From Clostridiales bacterium (GTDB lineage: Bacteria; Bacillota; Clostridia; Oscillospirales; Oscillospiraceae): a DNA stretch of 52,201 nucleotides. The position numbers and the translations under genes were made by a program. Below the pieces are notes generated by a model. It was not told the origin of the DNA and did no database searches. It saw nothing but the letters and a program-made list of their open reading frames with translations. Every line of letters starts with the position of its first letter. Within the stretch, counting starts at the first letter, position 1. Below, piece by piece: positions 48,867 to 52,201 of the stretch. The stretch is from positions 1 to 52,201 of the forward strand of contig JAHZBA010000012.1 of assembly GCA_019423635.1 (NCBI GenBank), in the 5' to 3' direction.

Positions 48867-51005
48867 ATGGAAAAAGTAATTTGGGCAAAGAGCTACGTGA
48901 ATTCTCTGCGCAGGCTGTCCCCTGCCATGCAGAGCAGGGCGACCTGGACCATGATGCAGTTTATGGAGGACAAATACGCCAATACCCTGCGGTACGAGCA
49001 GCTCCACGGCTGCCGGGAGGAGACCATCAGCTCCATACGGGTTACCGACGGCTTTCGGATCATCCTCTGCTGGATTCCCAAGCTGGAGAGCTACCTCTTC
49101 CTCTACGTGGACCAGCACGACGACGCCTATGACTGGGCGCAAAAGGCGGTGATCTCGCTGGACAGCGAGACGATGACCCTTCAGGTGTACCATATTCCCG
49201 AGGCGGAGGCTGCGCCGGCGCCGGAGGAACAGAGTCTGTTTCCGGCCAGCCGGTACTCGGACAAGTCACTGCGGCGCCTGGGCGTTCCGGAGGAGCTGCT
49301 GGCCCTGGTGCGGTCCATCCAGGATGACAATGAGCTGCTGCAGGAGATGGAGGCGGAGACATTCCCCGCCGAGGTGGGGGAGCGGCTGTTCAATCTGGCT
49401 GACGGGATGCCGCTTTCGGCTCTTCTGGCAGACGTGGAAGCCAATCAGGGGCTTGCCGGCGGGGACCCCCTGAAAAATCCGGAGACGCTGCGCTCTTTCT
49501 TCGTGCTGCCCAGCGACCCGGATCTGCGGGAGGCCGTTTTGCAAAACACTCTGGAACAGTGGCGTATCTTCCTCCACCCCTCCCAGCGCCGGCTGGTGGA
49601 GGAGCGGTTTGACGGGCCGGCGCTGGTTTTGGGCGGCGCCGGCACGGGAAAGACCATCACCGCCCTCCACCGGGCCAAGGCCCTGGCGGCCCGCATGATT
49701 CAGGAGAAGACCGAGGGGAAAATCCTCTACACCTTCTATACGGTGAATCTCGCCTGGGACATCATCGACAAGCTGCGCAGCATCTGCACCGCCGAGGAAT
49801 TCAAGCGCATCGAGGTTTTGAATGTGGACAAGCTGTCCCGGCTGAACAGCCTTCCCGGATACGAGCAGGTGAGCATCCTCTACCCCAAGGACCAGGCCCT
49901 CAAGGGGCTGTGGGAGGAGGCCGTCTCCTTCGGAGATTCCCAGCGCACCCGCTCCGTCGAGTTCTATCGGTGGGAGTGGGAGCACGTCGTGGCCGAGCAG
50001 GGGGCATTCACCCTGGACGAGTATCTCAGGGTGCGCCGGGTCGGAGGCAGAAAACCCCTGTCCTCCGGGCAGCGCAGGGAGGTCTGGCGCGTCTTTGAGG
50101 CCTATCAGAACCTGATGCGGGAGCGCCGCATGTTTGACCACAAGACCGCCATGCACCTGTACTGCCAACAGATCGCCGGCCAGGAGGGCCCGCGGTATCG
50201 CCATATCATTGTGGATGAGGCCCAGGATTTCAATGCCGGCAGCCTGCGCCTGCTGCGGACGCTGGCAGGCCCGGAGCGGAAGGACGACCTCTTCCTGGTG
50301 GGCGATCCCCGCCAGCGGATCTATGACCACCGGGCCTCCCTGGCGGCCTGCGGCATCCGGGTTCAGGGCCGGACCCGCCGGCTGTGGCTGAACTACCGCA
50401 CCACCTATCAGCTGCAAAAGTCCGCGACTCAGCTGCTGGAGGGGGAGGACTTCGACGATTTGAACGGCGGCACGGATCAAGGCACGCACTATTTTTCCTG
50501 TACCTCCGGGCCGCTGCCGCAGGTGAGGTTCTTTGACAGCGGGGAAGAGGAGCTCCAGTGGATCTATGAGGAGCTGGAGCAGCTCAGGCGCAGCGGCGTG
50601 CCCTCCCGGGATATCTGCCTGACCGCCTACAGCAAAGATCTGACCGGCGGCTACATCAGGCAGCTGAACGGCCTTGGCGTACAGACCTACGAGCTGAAAA
50701 ACAAGGCGGACGACCGGAGCATGGAGGGCGTCCGCGTGGGGACCATGCACCGCGTGAAGGGACTGGAATTTCAGTATATGCTGATTGCCGGGATCAATCG
50801 GGGAATCTTCCCCCGGAAATCCGCAGGCCAGCCCAGGGAGACGCTGAAACAGGACAAGTGCCTGCTGTATGTGGCCCTGACCCGTGCGCAAAAGGGCGCA
50901 TACGTCTGCGGCTTCGGAAAGGCCCCGTCCGAGTTCCTGCGTGAATTGAGCGACGCGGTGGAGACGGCGGCCCGGAGAGAGGCCGCGGCAGCACAGCAGG
51001 GGTGA
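48867..51005 (+). CDS. SF1 helicase (UvrD/Rep-like) with RelE/ParE-like N-terminus
   Basis: This is a 712-residue protein. Residues about 1-110 resemble a RelE/ParE toxin fold (SLRRLSPAMQSRATWTMM...GCREETISSIRVTDGFRIILCW...YLFLYVDQHDDAYDWAQ). The helicase core has Walker A GGAGTGKT (256-263), HIIVDEAQDF (motif II), VGDPRQRIYDHR (III), NYRTTY (IV), GTMHRVKGLEF (V) and LLYVALTRAQ (VI). GAGGAG lies 9 bases upstream of the ATG, 12 bp after the TraG-like stop. It is the last gene of the operon. Whether the RelE-like part is a nuclease or a protein or ribosome contact is open. Confidence 0.9.
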   Translation: MEKVIWAKSYVNSLRRLSPAMQSRATWTMMQFMEDKYANTLRYEQLHGCREETISSIRVTDGFRIILCWIPKLESYLFLYVDQHDDAYDWAQKAVISLDSETMTLQVYHIPEAEAAPAPEEQSLFPASRYSDKSLRRLGVPEELLALVRSIQDDNELLQEMEAETFPAEVGERLFNLADGMPLSALLADVEANQGLAGGDPLKNPETLRSFFVLPSDPDLREAVLQNTLEQWRIFLHPSQRRLVEERFDGPALVLGGAGTGKTITALHRAKALAARMIQEKTEGKILYTFYTVNLAWDIIDKLRSICTAEEFKRIEVLNVDKLSRLNSLPGYEQVSILYPKDQALKGLWEEAVSFGDSQRTRSVEFYRWEWEHVVAEQGAFTLDEYLRVRRVGGRKPLSSGQRREVWRVFEAYQNLMRERRMFDHKTAMHLYCQQIAGQEGPRYRHIIVDEAQDFNAGSLRLLRTLAGPERKDDLFLVGDPRQRIYDHRASLAACGIRVQGRTRRLWLNYRTTYQLQKSATQLLEGEDFDDLNGGTDQGTHYFSCTSGPLPQVRFFDSGEEELQWIYEELEQLRRSGVPSRDICLTAYSKDLTGGYIRQLNGLGVQTYELKNKADDRSMEGVRVGTMHRVKGLEFQYMLIAGINRGIFPRKSAGQPRETLKQDKCLLYVALTRAQKGAYVCGFGKAPSEFLRELSDAVETAARREAAAAQQG

Positions 51006-51063
51006 GGCGCTGACGGAATTACCCCGGCCCTCCGGCCGCCCTGCGGGAGGAGGGAAAAAGACG

Positions 51064-51100
51064 AGCCAGACAGGAGTTGTCTCCTGTCTGGCTTGTTTTG
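51064..51100 (+). terminator. Terminator of the ClpP/TraG/helicase operon
   Basis: A perfect 13-bp stem AGCCAGACAGGAG/CTCCTGTCTGGCT with loop TTGT, followed by TGTTTTG. The arms are almost the same as those of the hairpin at 271-302. Confidence 0.88.
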
Positions 51101-51131
51101 ATTTGCTGAAGATTCCGTCTGCCTGAGCCCC

Positions 51132-52201
51132 TCACCAGGCCCACAGCACATTTGTGGTGAACCGGGAGAGAATGGTGCCTGCCTGCCCGCAGGTCAGATA
51201 GTTCTGGGGCGAGAGGCGGGTGGCGGAGGTGCCGGCGATGACCCCGGTGGCACGGGCCCAGGACATGGCGGGCCGCGCGATCTCCTGAATCCGGCCGTAG
51301 TCGGCATACCCGGTGAGATTGGCGCGCTGGTGGATGCCGCAGCCCCGGTACCGGGCGTAGCAGAAGAGGATCATGGCGGTCTGCTCCCGGCTGACGGGCT
51401 TATCCACCCCGTAGAGGGCGCTGCGGTAGATGTCCGGGACGACGGCGTTGCTGGTGGCCCAGAAGGAGGGCTCCCCGGAGCTGGCGGGGTCCAGGTTGTA
51501 GAGGACCGAGACCAGCATGTCGCGGGTGAGGACCGTGCCGGTGGGAACGGCGCCGGTGACCACATGGCAGATCACCCCATTTTGATAGTACCATTTGGCG
51601 GGGCGGTCCTGGACCTGCGGCGCGGCGGGGGCGGGATCGCTCCGGCTGTCGGAATACGTGTCCTCGAAGGTGATCTCCACCTCCACGTCGCTGTCGGGCA
51701 TGGTGAAGGTGTACTCGTCGCTGCTGCGCCGGGTCAGGCGCACCTCCCGGTTGGTGTCCAGGTTGGTGACCGCCAGCAGATCCAGCTCAAAATCCCGCCT
51801 GGGGCTCAGCCCGATGGTGACGCGGGTGCCTTGGGCGGCGGAGGTATGGCTCACGGAGAAGCTGCCGCCGGGGGTGCGGCTGGGGGTGTAGATCCGGTAT
51901 CGGGCGGCGCTGGCCCGGCTCCACCCGGCGTAGACGGTGGTGTTGGCCGTGAAAACCGTGGCGGTGGAGACCTCCGTGCCGCCGGTGCGGGCGGTGTACC
52001 AGCCGTCAAAGATGTAACCGCTGCGGGTGGGGCGGGCGGGCAGGGCGGAGAGCTTTCCGTCCGTGCCTGTGGTCCGCTCACCGCCGCCGGAGCCGCCGTT
52101 GGGGTGGAACGTGATGACATAGGTCTTCGGCGCGGGGGTGTCCGCCGTCCACTTGGCGTAAAGGGTGGTATTCCCGCTCACCGTATCGGCGTCAAAGTCC
52201 C
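51132..52201 (-). CDS. Surface protein with InlB-type repeats and SLH-like end, 5' part missing
   Basis: At least 356 residues are visible; the gene begins beyond the right edge. At the N-terminal side is an InlB/Flg_new-type repeat (ITFHPNGGSG...LPARPTRSGYIFDGWYTARTGG..VFTANTTVYAGW) and the end of another. A beta-rich domain of about 80 residues follows, then two or three SLH-like units (GAVPTGTVLTRDMLVSVLYNL, VSREQTAMILFCYARYRG, AMSWARATGVIAGTSATRLSPQNYLT). Such proteins are secreted and sit on the cell wall through the SLH part. The signal peptide must be outside the window. Confidence 0.87.
   Translation of the reverse strand, partial: DFDADTVSGNTTLYAKWTADTPAPKTYVITFHPNGGSGGGERTTGTDGKLSALPARPTRSGYIFDGWYTARTGGTEVSTATVFTANTTVYAGWSRASAARYRIYTPSRTPGGSFSVSHTSAAQGTRVTIGLSPRRDFELDLLAVTNLDTNREVRLTRRSSDEYTFTMPDSDVEVEITFEDTYSDSRSDPAPAAPQVQDRPAKWYYQNGVICHVVTGAVPTGTVLTRDMLVSVLYNLDPASSGEPSFWATSNAVVPDIYRSALYGVDKPVSREQTAMILFCYARYRGCGIHQRANLTGYADYGRIQEIARPAMSWARATGVIAGTSATRLSPQNYLTCGQAGTILSRFTTNVLWAW

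Noticed and set aside
46599..49193. Long minus-strand reading frame opposite the TraG-like and helicase genes
   Set aside because: It lies antisense to genes with intact Walker and helicase motifs. Composition is that of a shadow frame and no ribosome site precedes it.

Overview
The window is a GC-rich (around 60%) chromosomal segment with strong AGGAGG-type ribosome binding sites, many ATGA gene overlaps and gene families typical of Clostridia. These include a MobP-type relaxase, a DUF6809-like protein, an ECF sigma/ABC operon, a DUF2871 protein and an InlB-repeat/SLH protein. My best guess is an Oscillospiraceae-like gut Firmicute (Flavonifractor or a relative); this is inference from style, not a database match.

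Region A (1-25540) is a tRNA pair followed by an integrated element. A tRNA-Asp 3' part and a complete tRNA-Thr(GGT) are followed by a tyrosine integrase. The last 46 bp of the tRNA-Thr gene (88-133) recur exactly at 25495-25540. This marks attL and attR of an element of about 25.4 kb. It carries an integrase, a DUF6809-like protein, a relaxase with Sel1 repeats, an accessory protein, an HTH protein and an excisionase, but no type IV secretion genes. It therefore looks like an integrative mobilizable element. Its cargo is a DUF6076-like protein; a MoxR-VWA/metallopeptidase-RtcB-PrfH operon (RNA repair and ribosome rescue); a large operon with an LRAT-like protein, three consecutive dynamin-like GTPases and three accessory proteins, one with predicted membrane helices; a WYL regulator; a separate small GTPase with a glycine-rich hydrophobic tail plus a tiny zinc-ribbon protein; and an MNT/HEPN pair. 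Three of these transcription units (RtcB/PrfH, LRAT/dynamin, GTPase) start from promoters with the same unusual layout: (T/G)GACA-N5/6-TGTCAT-N10-TAT(A/G)(C/A)T. The WYL gene sits between two of them. I infer that RNA repair and membrane remodelling are one co-regulated stress or defence programme.

Region B (25541-28744) starts with the original tRNA-Thr terminator. It then holds a TetR-controlled operon of two small membrane proteins and a lipoprotein.

Region C (28745-33996) is a complete type I restriction-modification operon, hsdR-hsdM-hsdS, on the minus strand.

Region D (34353-38774) is a plus-strand operon of an ECF sigma factor, a membrane protein, an ABC ATPase and two ABC permeases. 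Region E (39040-41064) is a holin, an unknown protein and a GH24 lysozyme, a small phage-type lysis cassette with a MITE-like repeat at the end of the holin gene.

Region F (41138-51005) is a second defence-like island: mcrC-mcrB on the minus strand, then, from a good sigma-A promoter, a plus-strand operon of an unknown 488-residue protein, a ClpP protease, a soluble VirD4/TraG-like ATPase and an SF1 helicase with a RelE/ParE-like N-terminal part. I do not recognise this four-gene set as a named system. The window ends inside a minus-strand InlB-repeat/SLH surface protein.
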